Part shown: positions 1 through 8,844 of the stretch, one piece after another | Layout: each line of letters starts with the position of its first letter | Position numbering within the stretch: the first letter of the stretch is position 1 | Origin: Chitinophaga filiformis | Lineage (GTDB): Bacteria; Bacteroidota; Bacteroidia; Chitinophagales; Chitinophagaceae | NCBI RefSeq assembly: GCF_023100805.1 | Contig: NZ_CP095855.1 | Span: 3,575,001-3,639,000, forward strand | Reading direction: 5' to 3' | DNA: 64,000 nt | Notes under the pieces: model-generated | The model's database searches: none | What the model was told of the DNA's origin: nothing | What the model saw: the letters and a program-made list of their open reading frames with translations, nothing else | Translations under genes and position numbers: made by a program

Positions 1-387
1 CTCATCAGGCGCTTCAAACGACAGATTCCGATTGTGAGTAACCCCGAATTTAACCGTCATATCAAAGAAGTGGCGCAACTAGCAGGTATTAGCGAGTTAA
101 TAAAATTCTCCCACAAGAAAGGCAATAAAAATATAGTACAGGTAAAACCAAAATATGCATGGATAACCTCCCACACCTGCCGCCGTTCATTCTGTACCAA
201 TGAATTTTTGGCTGGAACTCCGGTAGATCTAATAATGAAGATCAGCGGCCATAAAAGCCACCGTGATTTCTACAGGTATATCAGAATTACCCCCGAAGAG
301 GCGGGCCGTAAGATAAGGGAGGTATGGGAAAAAAGAGGCGATATAGCTATATTCGCTGCGGTTTTACAAAATGAAATGAATTATTGA
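1..387 (+). CDS. Tyrosine recombinase/integrase, C-terminal part (5' end outside window)
   Basis: The reading frame is open from base 1, so the gene begins upstream of the window; only about 128 C-terminal residues are visible. They contain the catalytic pattern of phage-type integrases: a Ser-His-Thr-Cys-Arg segment (HxxR) followed by an SGHKS box and a Tyr about 10 residues later in a DFYRYIRI context. This family cuts and rejoins DNA at att sites through a Tyr-phosphate intermediate. It is probably the integrase of the mobile element that carries the genes to its right or of one lying to the left; the window does not settle which. A GTG at 34 could be mistaken for a start but the frame continues upstream of it. 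Confidence 0.85.
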   Translation, partial: LIRRFKRQIPIVSNPEFNRHIKEVAQLAGISELIKFSHKKGNKNIVQVKPKYAWITSHTCRRSFCTNEFLAGTPVDLIMKISGHKSHRDFYRYIRITPEEAGRKIREVWEKRGDIAIFAAVLQNEMNY

Positions 388-538
388 CATTACGACACAA
401 AAAGGCCCTGTAAATCAGCGACTTACTAAGGCGTTACGTGCCTAGAACTGGAACGTTCGTGACTCTGAATATCAAATTATTTATAAAGACTGCTTGTCTT
501 AGATTAGGTTTATTGTATTGCCTCAAATAAATACCACA

Positions 539-1597
539 ATGGAAAAACACCGCAAGCCTGACTATTTTTATATAGATAATTATGACCGTTGGACAATTCG
601 TACACTCAAGGAACTTGAAGCAAAAGAAGCTGCTGAAATGCAGGATGTGGATGACCCAATTAAGCGGTTTGCTATTGAGGTAGTACGTGGTGCAGATTCC
701 ATGGCATATAGAAATACAGCAATATCAAGAGCCAGGAACAGGCAAGAGACCATTCGGGAATGGATAATGACCGATGAACATAAAGACCGCCTTATAGAGA
801 AACATCCTGTGCCTAAAGGTGTGACTTGTGATTTATGTGGTAAGGCTATGAGGTTTAATACCCATTTCTTTGACGTGCAATCAATACCTTTATTATTTGT
901 ATTTGAATGCCCAGCCAATCATGGACCTCGTAAAGCGATCTATCCAAACGGTCAAGAGCATGTTTTTCCAAAACCGACCTGTAAAAAATGTGGTTATGAA
1001 GTTGCCAGAGAAAGCCATAATCAAAATAATATTCTGTATACCACTACTACCTGTAGCATGTGCGGTACTGTGGAAAAAGACGAACTCGATTTAAATTTTG
1101 AACCAGAGGAGGAGTTTATGATCACTGAGGAAGATCGTCAGAAATACTGCTTGTCTTTTTTCAAAGAACGTACTTTCATGGAAGACCTTGAAGCAATAAA
1201 TAACTTTGTCATACGATTTGACGAAGACCAAAAGGATAAGGAACTCAAGGAACATTATGAAATAGATAAAATTGAGAGACTTACAATACCTGCTCTCGAA
1301 ACCCGTTTGCAAAAGGCAATTGAAAATGAAGGTTTCATAAAACTTGGTTTCGATCGTCCAGAAATGAAAACATGGACAGTTGTTCCTTTCAACCTTCAAG
1401 ATCCTACAGATCGCAACGATAAAAAAAGTATCAAAACTATTACTTCCTGTATTAAGCAAACCATTTTTACAACCAATTGGCGTTTAGTCGGAAGTATTGA
1501 CTATCGGCTAGGCTTCCTTACTGGAAAACTTAAAGCATATGAACGTGAAGAGGATTTGATTAAGTTGGCGATAGAAATTAAGGGGAATGTGGGCTGA
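539..1597 (+). CDS. Unrecognised protein with Cys-pair zinc-ribbon-like motifs
   Basis: I do not recognise this 352-residue protein. From the ATG at 539 (a TTG 21 bases upstream is also possible) it has three CxxC pairs, at about C97/C100, C148/C151 and C172/C175, plus C124 and H128. This spacing looks like two zinc ribbons in the middle third. The C-terminal half is charged, probably helical, with no membrane segment or signal peptide. It lies alone between the integrase end and the arsenic operon, on the same strand, and is probably mobile-element cargo. Binding of nucleic acid is possible for a zinc-ribbon protein but is only a guess. Confidence 0.7.
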   Translation: MEKHRKPDYFYIDNYDRWTIRTLKELEAKEAAEMQDVDDPIKRFAIEVVRGADSMAYRNTAISRARNRQETIREWIMTDEHKDRLIEKHPVPKGVTCDLCGKAMRFNTHFFDVQSIPLLFVFECPANHGPRKAIYPNGQEHVFPKPTCKKCGYEVARESHNQNNILYTTTTCSMCGTVEKDELDLNFEPEEEFMITEEDRQKYCLSFFKERTFMEDLEAINNFVIRFDEDQKDKELKEHYEIDKIERLTIPALETRLQKAIENEGFIKLGFDRPEMKTWTVVPFNLQDPTDRNDKKSIKTITSCIKQTIFTTNWRLVGSIDYRLGFLTGKLKAYEREEDLIKLAIEIKGNVG

Positions 1598-1695
1598 ATC
1601 ATCATGTTACCGGATTATTTAGTTTTATTTTATCATATGGAAAAGCAATTGATAATTGTGCGACAGTTAATTGCCTGCCTCTTCCAGAAAAAAAT

Positions 1696-1726
1696 TTTGC
1701 CAAATAAAAACGCTATCGTAATATTG
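1696..1726 (+). promoter_or_regulatory. Probable Bacteroidota-type promoter of the arsenic operon
   Basis: A TTTG at 1696-1699 is followed after 19 bases by TAATATTG at 1719-1726. This matches the Bacteroidota sigma consensus TTTG-N19..21-TAnnTTTG with one mismatch in the -7 element. The -7 element lies inside the palindrome at 1714-1731, as expected for ArsR repression. Confidence 0.55.
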
Positions 1727-1731
1727 CGATA
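1714..1731. promoter_or_regulatory. Probable ArsR operator 1
   Basis: TATCGTAATATTGCGATA is an 18-bp near-perfect inverted repeat (one asymmetric pair) centred on AATATT, 15 bp before the arsR start. A related copy sits before arsM. Confidence 0.65.
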
Positions 1732-1746
1732 GGATAGTTAGTTATT

Positions 1747-2076
1747 ATGGGAGCGACAAAGGCAGATTTATTTACAAAGCAACAGAATGATATTGCTAAT
1801 ATGGCAAAGGCATTGGCTCATCCAGCCAGGATTGCCATTTTGCAATATCTGGCAAGAAAAAATGCTTGCGTATGTGGTGACTTGGTTGATGAATTAGGTT
1901 TGGCTCAGGCTACCACCTCTCAGCATTTAAAAGAATTAAAAATAGCGGGGCTGATTCAGGGGACTATCGAAGGAGCAAGTGTTTGCTACTGCATAAATCC
2001 CATAGTCTGGAAACAATACGCAAAGGTTTTTGGAGGGTTCTTTACCGAACTTGACAATGCTGATTCCTGCTGTTGA
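1747..2076 (+). CDS. arsR: ArsR/SmtB-family metal-responsive repressor
   Basis: A winged-helix repressor of 109 residues, the usual size for ArsR. The [11 protein letters not shown] opening and the HTH segment around residues 45-70 ([10 protein letters not shown]) are typical. The arsenic-sensing pair is visible as C41 and C43 in ACVCGDL at the start of the recognition region. Further cysteines at C80/C82 and a terminal C108-C109 could add ligands. The family releases DNA on binding As(III) or Sb(III). It is the first gene of the arsenic operon, and a palindrome overlapping the likely promoter just upstream suggests autorepression. Confidence 0.93.
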   Translation: MGATKADLFTKQQNDIANMAKALAHPARIAILQYLARKNACVCGDLVDELGLAQATTSQHLKELKIAGLIQGTIEGASVCYCINPIVWKQYAKVFGGFFTELDNADSCC

Positions 2077-2093
2077 TTTTTTTTGCTTATAAT

Positions 2094-2111
2094 CATCGCA
2101 ATATTGCAATA
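2094..2111. promoter_or_regulatory. Probable ArsR operator 2
   Basis: CATCGCAATATTGCAATA matches operator 1 at 15 of 18 positions and includes the perfect palindrome GCAATATTGC. It lies between arsR and arsM, 27 bp before the arsM ATG. Confidence 0.55.
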
Positions 2112-2138
2112 ATAAGATAATAGTAAATCAGGATTACC

Positions 2139-2981
2139 ATGTCTATAGATAATCAAATTAAGGAAATGGTAAGGCAGAAGTATAGCGAGATTGCCTTACA
2201 GGACAAGGAGACAAATCAATCTTCTTGCTGTGGTGCTGGAGGTTGTTCTACTGAGGTGTATAACATAATGAGTGATGACTATTCCACATTGGAGGGATAC
2301 AATCCTGATGCCGATTTAGGTTTAGGTTGTGGTTTACCAACCCAATTCGCTAAAATCAAACCAGGAAATACAGTTATTGATCTTGGTTCTGGTGCCGGTA
2401 ATGATTGCTTCGTTGCCAGAAAGGAAGCGGGTGAAAATGGAAAGGTAATCGGAATAGACTTCACACCGGCTATGATCGACAAAGCCCGTGAGAATGCTGA
2501 GAAATTGGGATTTAATAATGTAGAGTTCCGTCAGGGAGATATTGAAACAATGCCAGTTACCGCTAATGTGGCTGATGTTATTGTAAGCAATTGTGTGCTT
2601 AATCTTGTGCCTAATAAGGATGGGGTATTTAAAGAGATATTCCGTGTATTAAAACCTGGAGGACACTTTAGTATTTCGGATATAGTGATAGAAGGGGATC
2701 TTCCGTCAGGAATTAAAGAAGCTGCTGAAATGTACTCAGGCTGTGTATCTGGCGCAATTCAAAAACAAGTGTATTTAGAACTTATTTCTTCAAACGGTTT
2801 TGTTAATCTGACAATCCAGAAGCAAAAGGCCATTATTGTTCCTGATGATATATTATCTAAATATCTGTCAAAAGAAGAATTGTTAGCATTCCGCAATAGT
2901 AATACTGGTATATATAGTATTACAGCATATGCTGAAAAGCCAGCTGAAACCTCATGCTGTGCTCCCGGTTGTTGTAATTAA
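2139..2981 (+). CDS. arsM: Arsenite S-adenosylmethionine methyltransferase
   Basis: A 280-residue class I methyltransferase that methylates As(III) to volatile or less retained species in the cytoplasm. The SAM loop DLGSGAGND is at residues 81-89. The three cysteines that bind As(III) in characterised ArsM proteins are present: C64 in GLGCGLP, C152 in SNCVLN and C202 in YSGCVSG. There are extra cysteine clusters near both ends, C30/C31/C36 and C273/C274 with C278/C279, which could bind As(III) or metal. It is the second gene of the operon and has its own upstream copy of the ArsR palindrome. Confidence 0.95.
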   Translation: MSIDNQIKEMVRQKYSEIALQDKETNQSSCCGAGGCSTEVYNIMSDDYSTLEGYNPDADLGLGCGLPTQFAKIKPGNTVIDLGSGAGNDCFVARKEAGENGKVIGIDFTPAMIDKARENAEKLGFNNVEFRQGDIETMPVTANVADVIVSNCVLNLVPNKDGVFKEIFRVLKPGGHFSISDIVIEGDLPSGIKEAAEMYSGCVSGAIQKQVYLELISSNGFVNLTIQKQKAIIVPDDILSKYLSKEELLAFRNSNTGIYSITAYAEKPAETSCCAPGCCN

Positions 2982-2990
2982 TATAATCCT

Positions 2991-3479
2991 ATGCAAATAC
3001 AATCTTTACTAGATATACATTGGCAGGAAGTAAAAGGAATCTATGAAAGTGGCATTGCTACTGGCAATGCCACTTTTCAAACTACCGTTCCTGAATGGGA
3101 AGAATGGGATAAGGGGCATACAAAAGATTGCAGATATGTAGCAATTGAAAATGGAAAAGTTTTAGGATGGGTAGCCTTATCACCTGTTTCTGGAAGGTGC
3201 GTATATGCTGGTGTGGCAGAAGTAAGTGTCTATGTAAGTGAGGATGCAAGAGGCAAAGGGATCGGAGATTTACTTTTAAAAAAAGCTATTAAAGAAAGTG
3301 AAAAGCATAGCTTTTGGACACTTCAATCGGGCATTTTTCCTGAAAATACAGCAAGTATAAAATTGCATGAAAAGAATGGATTCAGAAATGTAGGATATCG
3401 CGAGAAAATTGGTAAGATGAACGGCATATGGCGCGATACAGTCTTAATGGAGAGAAGAAGCACATCTGTAGGAATATAA
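2991..3479 (+). CDS. arsN: GNAT N-acetyltransferase, ArsN/phosphinothricin acetyltransferase-like
   Basis: A 162-residue acetyltransferase of the GNAT fold. The acetyl-CoA loop is visible as RGKGIG near residue 88 and the IFPENTASIKLHEKNGFR segment is typical of motif B. The N-terminal GIATGNATFQT segment is characteristic of the phosphinothricin acetyltransferase/ArsN1 group, whose known members acetylate arsinothricin or phosphinothricin. Its position 9 bp after arsM supports ArsN; the actual substrate is inferred. Confidence 0.85.
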   Translation: MQIQSLLDIHWQEVKGIYESGIATGNATFQTTVPEWEEWDKGHTKDCRYVAIENGKVLGWVALSPVSGRCVYAGVAEVSVYVSEDARGKGIGDLLLKKAIKESEKHSFWTLQSGIFPENTASIKLHEKNGFRNVGYREKIGKMNGIWRDTVLMERRSTSVGI

Positions 3480-3605
3480 ATCTAACATTATAACAGGATA
3501 AGATTCAACAGTGAATAAACAACCACAACTGCTTGTGTAGGGGACTACTATTTCTTTATTTTTTACAATTCCATGTTTTCTAATCATCACAAAACACCAA
3601 CAACT

Positions 3606-4280
3606 ATGAACACTAAAATTCTCTTTCTAGCACCTGTATTAGCATGTATCTTTTTCTTTAAAAGTGTTGCTATACAACCTCCAGCTCCGAAACTTTATCC
3701 TGAACTGGTAAAGTATTTTGCATCTGTTAAGAATAATTCAATTAATAAGAACGATAAGGAAGCTCTGGATATTCTAAAAGGTGCTTTAGCCCTGGCATCT
3801 ATGGATAGCAAAGACTTGAATTTTATTTTCCTATGCAAAGACAATAGCTTCAGAAGCCAGGTCGCTCAGATTTTTCTTGAAACATTAAGCACCACAAAGA
3901 AAGTAAAGCGGGTAAAATCTTTGTCAGCGGGGGAAGCATCTGGCGAAATTGACGCCAGACTAATTGATTTCCTGAATAAAATAGGTTATAAGGTTAGTAA
4001 AACTACAGTGAACAATAAAGTTGGCTATGAAGTTAAATATAGTGACGAGGCCCCGGCGATATTGATTTATGGAAAGGATATGAATGATCCTGCTTTGAAT
4101 GTAAAAGAAACTTATCCCATAGCTGTAGATCCTGCTGATTTTGCACATTGGGAAGAAGTTAAATTCTCATATCCTCTTTCGAAGCTGGAGGTTGATGGAT
4201 TTAAAGATCTGGCATCAGCCGATATTGATACTGCAATGGGATCAATCGCTGCATGTATGGTTTATCTCACAGACAAATAA
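3606..4280 (+). CDS. Exported low-molecular-weight phosphatase/arsenate-reductase-like protein
   Basis: From the ATG at 3606 (another in-frame ATG at 3573 only adds a polar stretch) the protein has 224 residues. It begins with a hydrophobic export signal or anchor, roughly residues 4-22. The middle carries an LMW-phosphatase P-loop, C77-KDNSF-R83 followed by SQVAQIF, so the CX5R motif is intact. Compared with the ArsC encoded two genes on, it lacks the two downstream resolving cysteines, and its only other cysteines are in the signal and near the C terminus. It is therefore unlikely to work by the thioredoxin-coupled ArsC mechanism. It may be a periplasmic phosphatase or an arsenate-binding relative. 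Confidence 0.7.
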   Translation: MNTKILFLAPVLACIFFFKSVAIQPPAPKLYPELVKYFASVKNNSINKNDKEALDILKGALALASMDSKDLNFIFLCKDNSFRSQVAQIFLETLSTTKKVKRVKSLSAGEASGEIDARLIDFLNKIGYKVSKTTVNNKVGYEVKYSDEAPAILIYGKDMNDPALNVKETYPIAVDPADFAHWEEVKFSYPLSKLEVDGFKDLASADIDTAMGSIAACMVYLTDK

Positions 4281-4297
4281 AAAGAAAATAAATAAGC

Positions 4298-5380
4298 ATG
4301 AGTAATAATTGCAATCCTGCACAACGGAAACAACTTAGTTTTCTGGATCGGTATCTGACATTATGGATATTTCTGGCAATGGCAGTAGGTATTGGATTAG
4401 GCTATTTCATTCCATCAACGGCTACTTTTATTAATAGATTCTCAACCGGGACTACTAATATCCCATTAGCTATTGGATTGATTTTAATGATGTATCCTCC
4501 ACTGGCAAAAGTCAAGTACGAGAATATAGGAGAAGTATTTAAAAACACTAAAATACTTGGAGTATCCCTTCTATTGAATTGGATTATCGGTCCTATATTA
4601 ATGTTTGGTTTGGCAGTATTATTTCTTAATGGCTATCCTGAATACATGACTGGATTAATCCTGATAGGGTTGGCCAGGTGTATCGCTATGGTAATCGTAT
4701 GGAATGAGCTTGCTGAAGGTAATCGGGAATACGCCGCTGGATTGGTAGCAATAAACAGTCTTTTCCAGGTATTGCTTTATAGTGTATATGCTTATGTATT
4801 CATAACATGGCTGCCTGCAATTTTGGGTATGAAAAGTATTACTGTAGATGTGACTATTGCTGAGATTGCCAAAAGCGTGGGTATATACCTTGGTATTCCA
4901 TTTCTGGCCGGCATTGTAAGCCGCTATTGCCTTATTGCCTGGAAGGGTGAACAATGGTTCAAGGAAAAGTATATCCCCTTCATTTCTCCTATTACATTAA
5001 TGGCATTATTATTCACGATTATCGTAATGTTTAGCCTGAAAGGGGAATTGATTGTACAGATACCGCTTGACGTGCTAAGAATAGCAGTACCATTGGTTGT
5101 ATATTTTGCAATTATGTTCTTTGTAAGCTTCATGCTGGGGAAAAGTCTTGGTGCTGATTATTCAAAAAATGCCTCAATAGCTTTTACTGCGGCTGGTAAT
5201 AATTTCGAATTGGCTATAGCCGTAGCTATTGGGGTATTTGGAATTAATTCAGGACAGGCTTTCGTAGGAGTGATCGGGCCTCTTGTAGAAGTGCCTGCTT
5301 TGATTGCCCTGGTGAATGTTGCCTTTTGGTTAAGAAAGAAGTATTACGGCAACAAAAATGAATTGCAAACAGTTAGTTAA
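4298..5380 (+). CDS. acr3: ACR3-family arsenite efflux permease
   Basis: A 360-residue integral membrane protein with about ten hydrophobic segments. The [13 protein letters not shown] segment contains the conserved cysteine (C128) that ACR3 carriers use for As(III) translocation. The length and the [10 protein letters not shown] and [15 protein letters not shown] segments fit the bile acid:sodium symporter superfamily branch of ACR3. It exports arsenite produced by the ArsC encoded 20 bp downstream. It starts 17 bp after the exported phosphatase-like gene, within one operon. Confidence 0.95.
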   Translation: MSNNCNPAQRKQLSFLDRYLTLWIFLAMAVGIGLGYFIPSTATFINRFSTGTTNIPLAIGLILMMYPPLAKVKYENIGEVFKNTKILGVSLLLNWIIGPILMFGLAVLFLNGYPEYMTGLILIGLARCIAMVIVWNELAEGNREYAAGLVAINSLFQVLLYSVYAYVFITWLPAILGMKSITVDVTIAEIAKSVGIYLGIPFLAGIVSRYCLIAWKGEQWFKEKYIPFISPITLMALLFTIIVMFSLKGELIVQIPLDVLRIAVPLVVYFAIMFFVSFMLGKSLGADYSKNASIAFTAAGNNFELAIAVAIGVFGINSGQAFVGVIGPLVEVPALIALVNVAFWLRKKYYGNKNELQTVS

Positions 5381-5400
5381 GATTGTCATATCATATTTAC

Positions 5401-5814
5401 ATGAAGAAGATTTTAGTTTTATGTACAGGTAATAGTTGCCGTAGCCAGATTGCACATGGTTATCTTCAGAACTTTGCCGGAGAAAAAGCAATAGTCTACA
5501 GTGCAGGGGTAGAAACCCATGGAGTCAATCCCCAAGCTATTAGCGTAATGGCTGAAGATGGTATTGACATCAGTCATCACACTTCCAATAATGTCAGTGA
5601 ATACAGTGGTATTGATTTTGACTTTGTGATCACTGTTTGTGACAATGCCAAAGAACGTTGTCCTTTCTTTCCTACCAGGGCTGTAAAGTTCCATGAAAAT
5701 TTCCCTGATCCGGCAAAAGCTACTGGCACTCCGGAAGAGATCATGGCATCTTTTAGAAACGTTCGCCAGCAGATCAAAGATTACTCACAACACTTTACAT
5801 CAAAAAACCTCTAA
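5401..5814 (+). CDS. arsC: Thioredoxin-coupled arsenate reductase, LMW-phosphatase fold
   Basis: Reduces arsenate to arsenite for export by Acr3. From the ATG at 5401 the protein is 137 residues. It has the P-loop C8-TGNSC-R14 and the redox pair C80 and C87 in VCDNAKERC, matching the C10/C82/C89 triad of Staphylococcus-type ArsC, and the FPDPAKA acid loop. A TTG 18 bases upstream would add six residues, but the ATG gives the family N terminus MKKILVLCTG. Confidence 0.95.
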   Translation: MKKILVLCTGNSCRSQIAHGYLQNFAGEKAIVYSAGVETHGVNPQAISVMAEDGIDISHHTSNNVSEYSGIDFDFVITVCDNAKERCPFFPTRAVKFHENFPDPAKATGTPEEIMASFRNVRQQIKDYSQHFTSKNL

Positions 5815-5825
5815 ACCCTCCGGCA

Positions 5826-6599
5826 ATGAGAATAGCATTATTTAGCGATATTCACGCCAACCTGCCAGCACTTGAAGCATTTTTTAAAGATGTGGAAAGC
5901 AGAAGTCCGGATGCCATTTATTGCCTTGGTGATCTTGTAGGTTATAATATATGGGCTAATGAAGTAATTAATGAGGTACGCAAGAGAGGTATCCCTACCA
6001 TAGCAGGAAACTATGACTTTGGTGTTGGGCGTACCAGTGATGATTGTGGTTGTGCTTATAAAACTGAGGATGAGAAAGCCAATGGAGCCATTTCAATATC
6101 TTTTACCAATAGTATAGTAAAGGATGATGAAAGGAAATACCTCCGTACACTTCCTGCTCATATAAGAGTTGAATTTCAGTTGAACAATGATAAACTGAAT
6201 CTCCTTTTAGTACATGGAAGTCCACGGAAAATTAATGAATACCTTTTTGAGGATAGGGAGGAAAAGAGCATGTTAAGAATTATGCAGGATGCTGATGCGG
6301 ATGTTATGTGCTTCGGTCATACACATAAACCCTATCATCGAATACTGCCGGCTCAACCTTCCGATAGCGATCATTACAGACATGCTATAAATATCGGTTC
6401 TGTTGGAAAACCTAAAGATGGTGACCCAAGAGGAGGATATGTGATATTGCATATCAATGAAAATAGTAGTATTAAAGAGAAAGACAGTGTGCAAGTTGAG
6501 TTTATCCGTTTTGAATATGATGTAGAAAAGGCTGCTAAAGCTGTAGAAGCAAGCCCTTTACCGGATGCCTTTGCTGAAAGTCTGAGGAAGGGAGTATAA
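5826..6599 (+). CDS. Calcineurin-like metallophosphoesterase, copy 1 (GNYD variant)
   Basis: A 257-residue cytoplasmic phosphoesterase of the YfcE/MJ0936-like type. Metal ligands are visible as D8 and H10 in SDIHAN, D36 in GDL, N62 in GNYD, the His of LVHGSP and both His of GHTHKP. The usual GNHD motif is GNYD here, so the general-acid His is Tyr; the second copy keeps His. A Cys-rich insert (DDCGCAY) follows the motif and is absent from copy 2. It begins 11 bp after arsC, so it is co-transcribed with the arsenic genes. Its substrate is unknown. Confidence 0.85.
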   Translation: MRIALFSDIHANLPALEAFFKDVESRSPDAIYCLGDLVGYNIWANEVINEVRKRGIPTIAGNYDFGVGRTSDDCGCAYKTEDEKANGAISISFTNSIVKDDERKYLRTLPAHIRVEFQLNNDKLNLLLVHGSPRKINEYLFEDREEKSMLRIMQDADADVMCFGHTHKPYHRILPAQPSDSDHYRHAINIGSVGKPKDGDPRGGYVILHINENSSIKEKDSVQVEFIRFEYDVEKAAKAVEASPLPDAFAESLRKGV

Positions 6600-6618
6600 T
6601 AACTGTAACTAGAATTAG

Positions 6619-7356
6619 ATGACTATTGCACTATTTAGTGATGTACATGCCAACCTTCCAGCTTTAGAAGCCTTCTTTAACGATGTTGAGCAGCATAAGC
6701 CTGATGCTATTTACTGTCTTGGAGACCTGATAGGGTATAATATCTGGCCTAACGAAGTGATAAGTGAGATAAAAAGAAGGAAGATCGCAACCATAGCAGG
6801 AAACCATGATGTAAAGGTAAAGGCTGAAAATACCCAGTCATCAGATCCGGCTAAGACGTATGCTTATGATATTATAAGCGATGAGGGAAAAGTATTTCTT
6901 AGGAGTCTTCCTGCTCACTTACGGATTACTTTCCAGCTGAATCATGATCAGATTACCCTATTAATGGTGCATGGTAGCCCAAGGAGTATAAATGAATACT
7001 TGTATGAGGATATTGACCAGGATATTATAACGGAGATTTTTGTAGCGGAAGATGCTGATATATTGTGTTTTGGTCATACCCATAAACCATACTACCGGGT
7101 GATTCCAATATCCGATGACAAAGGGAAGCGGTACGCTCATACTATCAATACAGGATCAATAGGGAAACCTAAAGATGGTGATCCAAGGGGGGCATATGTT
7201 CTTATATACCTGGATGAGAGTTCAAATATTGCCATCATTGATGGGATTAGAGTTGAGATCAGGCGCTTTGAATATGATATAGAAAAGGCAGCTGCGGGTG
7301 TTGAGAATAGCCCTTTGCCGAATGAGTTGGCTGATATGCTGAGGAAAGGATATTAG
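6619..7356 (+). CDS. Calcineurin-like metallophosphoesterase, copy 2 (GNHD)
   Basis: A 245-residue paralogue of the preceding gene with strong similarity along the whole length. They share the SD(I/V)HANLPALEAFF start, the GYNIW segment, VHGSPR, INEYL(F/Y)ED and CFGHTHKPY. All metal ligands are present, including GNHD at 61-64. It starts 19 bp after copy 1 and is the last gene of the arsenic operon, followed at once by a strong terminator. A tandem duplication followed by divergence is the simplest explanation for the pair. Confidence 0.88.
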   Translation: MTIALFSDVHANLPALEAFFNDVEQHKPDAIYCLGDLIGYNIWPNEVISEIKRRKIATIAGNHDVKVKAENTQSSDPAKTYAYDIISDEGKVFLRSLPAHLRITFQLNHDQITLLMVHGSPRSINEYLYEDIDQDIITEIFVAEDADILCFGHTHKPYYRVIPISDDKGKRYAHTINTGSIGKPKDGDPRGAYVLIYLDESSNIAIIDGIRVEIRRFEYDIEKAAAGVENSPLPNELADMLRKGY

Positions 7357-7360
7357 ATAT

Positions 7361-7401
7361 AAATGGTATAATTGACCTTATACTGGTCAGTTATACCATT
7401 T
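7361..7401. terminator. Bidirectional terminator between convergent genes
   Basis: A 17-bp stem (7361-7377 with 7385-7401) has a 7-base loop and one G:T pair. AAATGGTATAA and its complement give A- and T-rich flanks on both sides. It separates the plus-strand arsenic operon from the convergent gene at 7416-7823. Confidence 0.85.
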
Positions 7402-7415
7402 GTTAGATGTATTAT

Positions 7416-7823
7416 TCAACTAAGACAATCAAAATCAGCCCAGACGTCATAATCTAATTCTTCTCCAGTATAAGACTTATATAAGTTCTGCACAGCATGT
7501 ACCGTATTACACTCATGAGGAATATATTTATCATTACCATAATAGTGCAATCCCTGATCAGGTAGAAAAGCATATTTCACTGTACCGAAATACCTGGAGA
7601 ACTCTTTTTTATCGTCATAATTGAATTGTAGACGCTTAGCCCAAATCATCGTTAGAGGAATAGACTTTAATCTTGAAACTAAGGTTTTATATATGGGTAA
7701 TGTCCAGTCTGATTCCATTATGGAATAAATCACTATATCCAGGATGATTGTTTCCACCCTGCATAAATTTTTATCCTCATCAAAAACGAGATTCCCATTT
7801 TGATATGTGTTTATATCCATCAT
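7416..7823 (-). CDS. Unrecognised 135-residue protein
   Basis: I do not recognise it. The protein is soluble-looking, with many aromatic residues, no signal peptide and no obvious motif. It ends in an acidic tail (YDVWADFDCLS). It faces the arsenic operon across a shared terminator and stands alone on the minus strand. The reading frame is intact and codon use looks normal for the AT-rich region, so it is probably a real gene. It may be an immunity-type or element-borne orphan. Confidence 0.6.
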   Translation of the reverse strand: MMDINTYQNGNLVFDEDKNLCRVETIILDIVIYSIMESDWTLPIYKTLVSRLKSIPLTMIWAKRLQFNYDDKKEFSRYFGTVKYAFLPDQGLHYYGNDKYIPHECNTVHAVQNLYKSYTGEELDYDVWADFDCLS

Positions 7824-8030
7824 AGAGATAAAAGAATTTATTAGTAGCTGGGAGAGATTTTATTATGGAAAAATCAATACCTGAAATTATGAATTAGATT
7901 AACACATAAGAATGCTCTATTGCTAATCTTTAAATGTGAAAACGGATATAATATTGTTTTAGATAACTGTGTAGCCTCATATTTCCCTCATGAAAAAAAC
8001 ATATATTGTAAGCCGAACAATCAGTAATAA

Positions 8031-8768
8031 ATGGAATTTTTAGCTGTAGGATTTGCGGTGTTTTTAGCAATAGCGTTTCTCTATTCTTCAGTTGGGCATG
8101 CAGGCGCTTCTGGTTACCTCGCTGTCATGGCCTTGCTCTCTTTCCCGGTAGATACTATAAAATCTACCTCATTAATTCTAAATATTATCGTAGCCTCGAT
8201 TGCTTCTTACAAATACATCAGAGCGGGGTATTTTGATAAAAGGATCTTTCTGGCAGTTATATTTACTTCCATCCCCGCCGCCTTTATCGGTGGCACTATT
8301 ACAATGGACACCAAATGGTTTAAAATAATTGTCGGAATATTCTTAATAATTTCTTCTATAATGCTTGTATTAAAGGGGTATTTCGTTAGCCAGGATAAAG
8401 AAGAAAAAATGCCTCTGTACCGGGGGCTTACGTTAGGGGCAATTATTGGTTTTATTTCCGGGCTTATTGGCGTCGGTGGCGGAATCTTTCTTTCACCACC
8501 ATTAATATTGATGAACTGGACATCGATTAAAAAGGCATCTGGGGTTACCGCATTATTTATACTATGCAATTCTGTCTTTGCATTAGCCGGACATGTATCA
8601 AAAATTCAAAAGATTGATCACAATATCTATCTATGGATATTAGCCGTTGCAATAGGCGGTTTCTTCGGCTCCCACTTCGGAACAAAGAAATTTAATAATA
8701 AAATAATCATTACTTTTTTGGTACTGGTCTTACTTTCTGCCGGAATCAAATTTTTGACGGTCATATAA
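8031..8768 (+). CDS. TauE/SafE-family membrane permease
   Basis: A 245-residue membrane protein with about eight hydrophobic segments. The two halves carry the repeated glycine-rich motifs of the family (SSVGHAGASGYLAV near the N terminus and GFISGLIGVGGGIFLSPPLIL in the middle). Members export or import sulfur-containing anions such as sulfite or sulfoacetate; the substrate here is unknown. It sits between the arsenic operon and a TonB-dependent receptor and could be further cargo for metal, sulfur or oxyanion stress. Confidence 0.85.
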   Translation: MEFLAVGFAVFLAIAFLYSSVGHAGASGYLAVMALLSFPVDTIKSTSLILNIIVASIASYKYIRAGYFDKRIFLAVIFTSIPAAFIGGTITMDTKWFKIIVGIFLIISSIMLVLKGYFVSQDKEEKMPLYRGLTLGAIIGFISGLIGVGGGIFLSPPLILMNWTSIKKASGVTALFILCNSVFALAGHVSKIQKIDHNIYLWILAVAIGGFFGSHFGTKKFNNKIIITFLVLVLLSAGIKFLTVI

Positions 8769-8844
8769 AGTCTACAGTGGGTTTAAATATGGAACTTCTC
8801 CCATACTGTATTAATTTTATCAAAAATCAGCAGAGCGAGGAATT

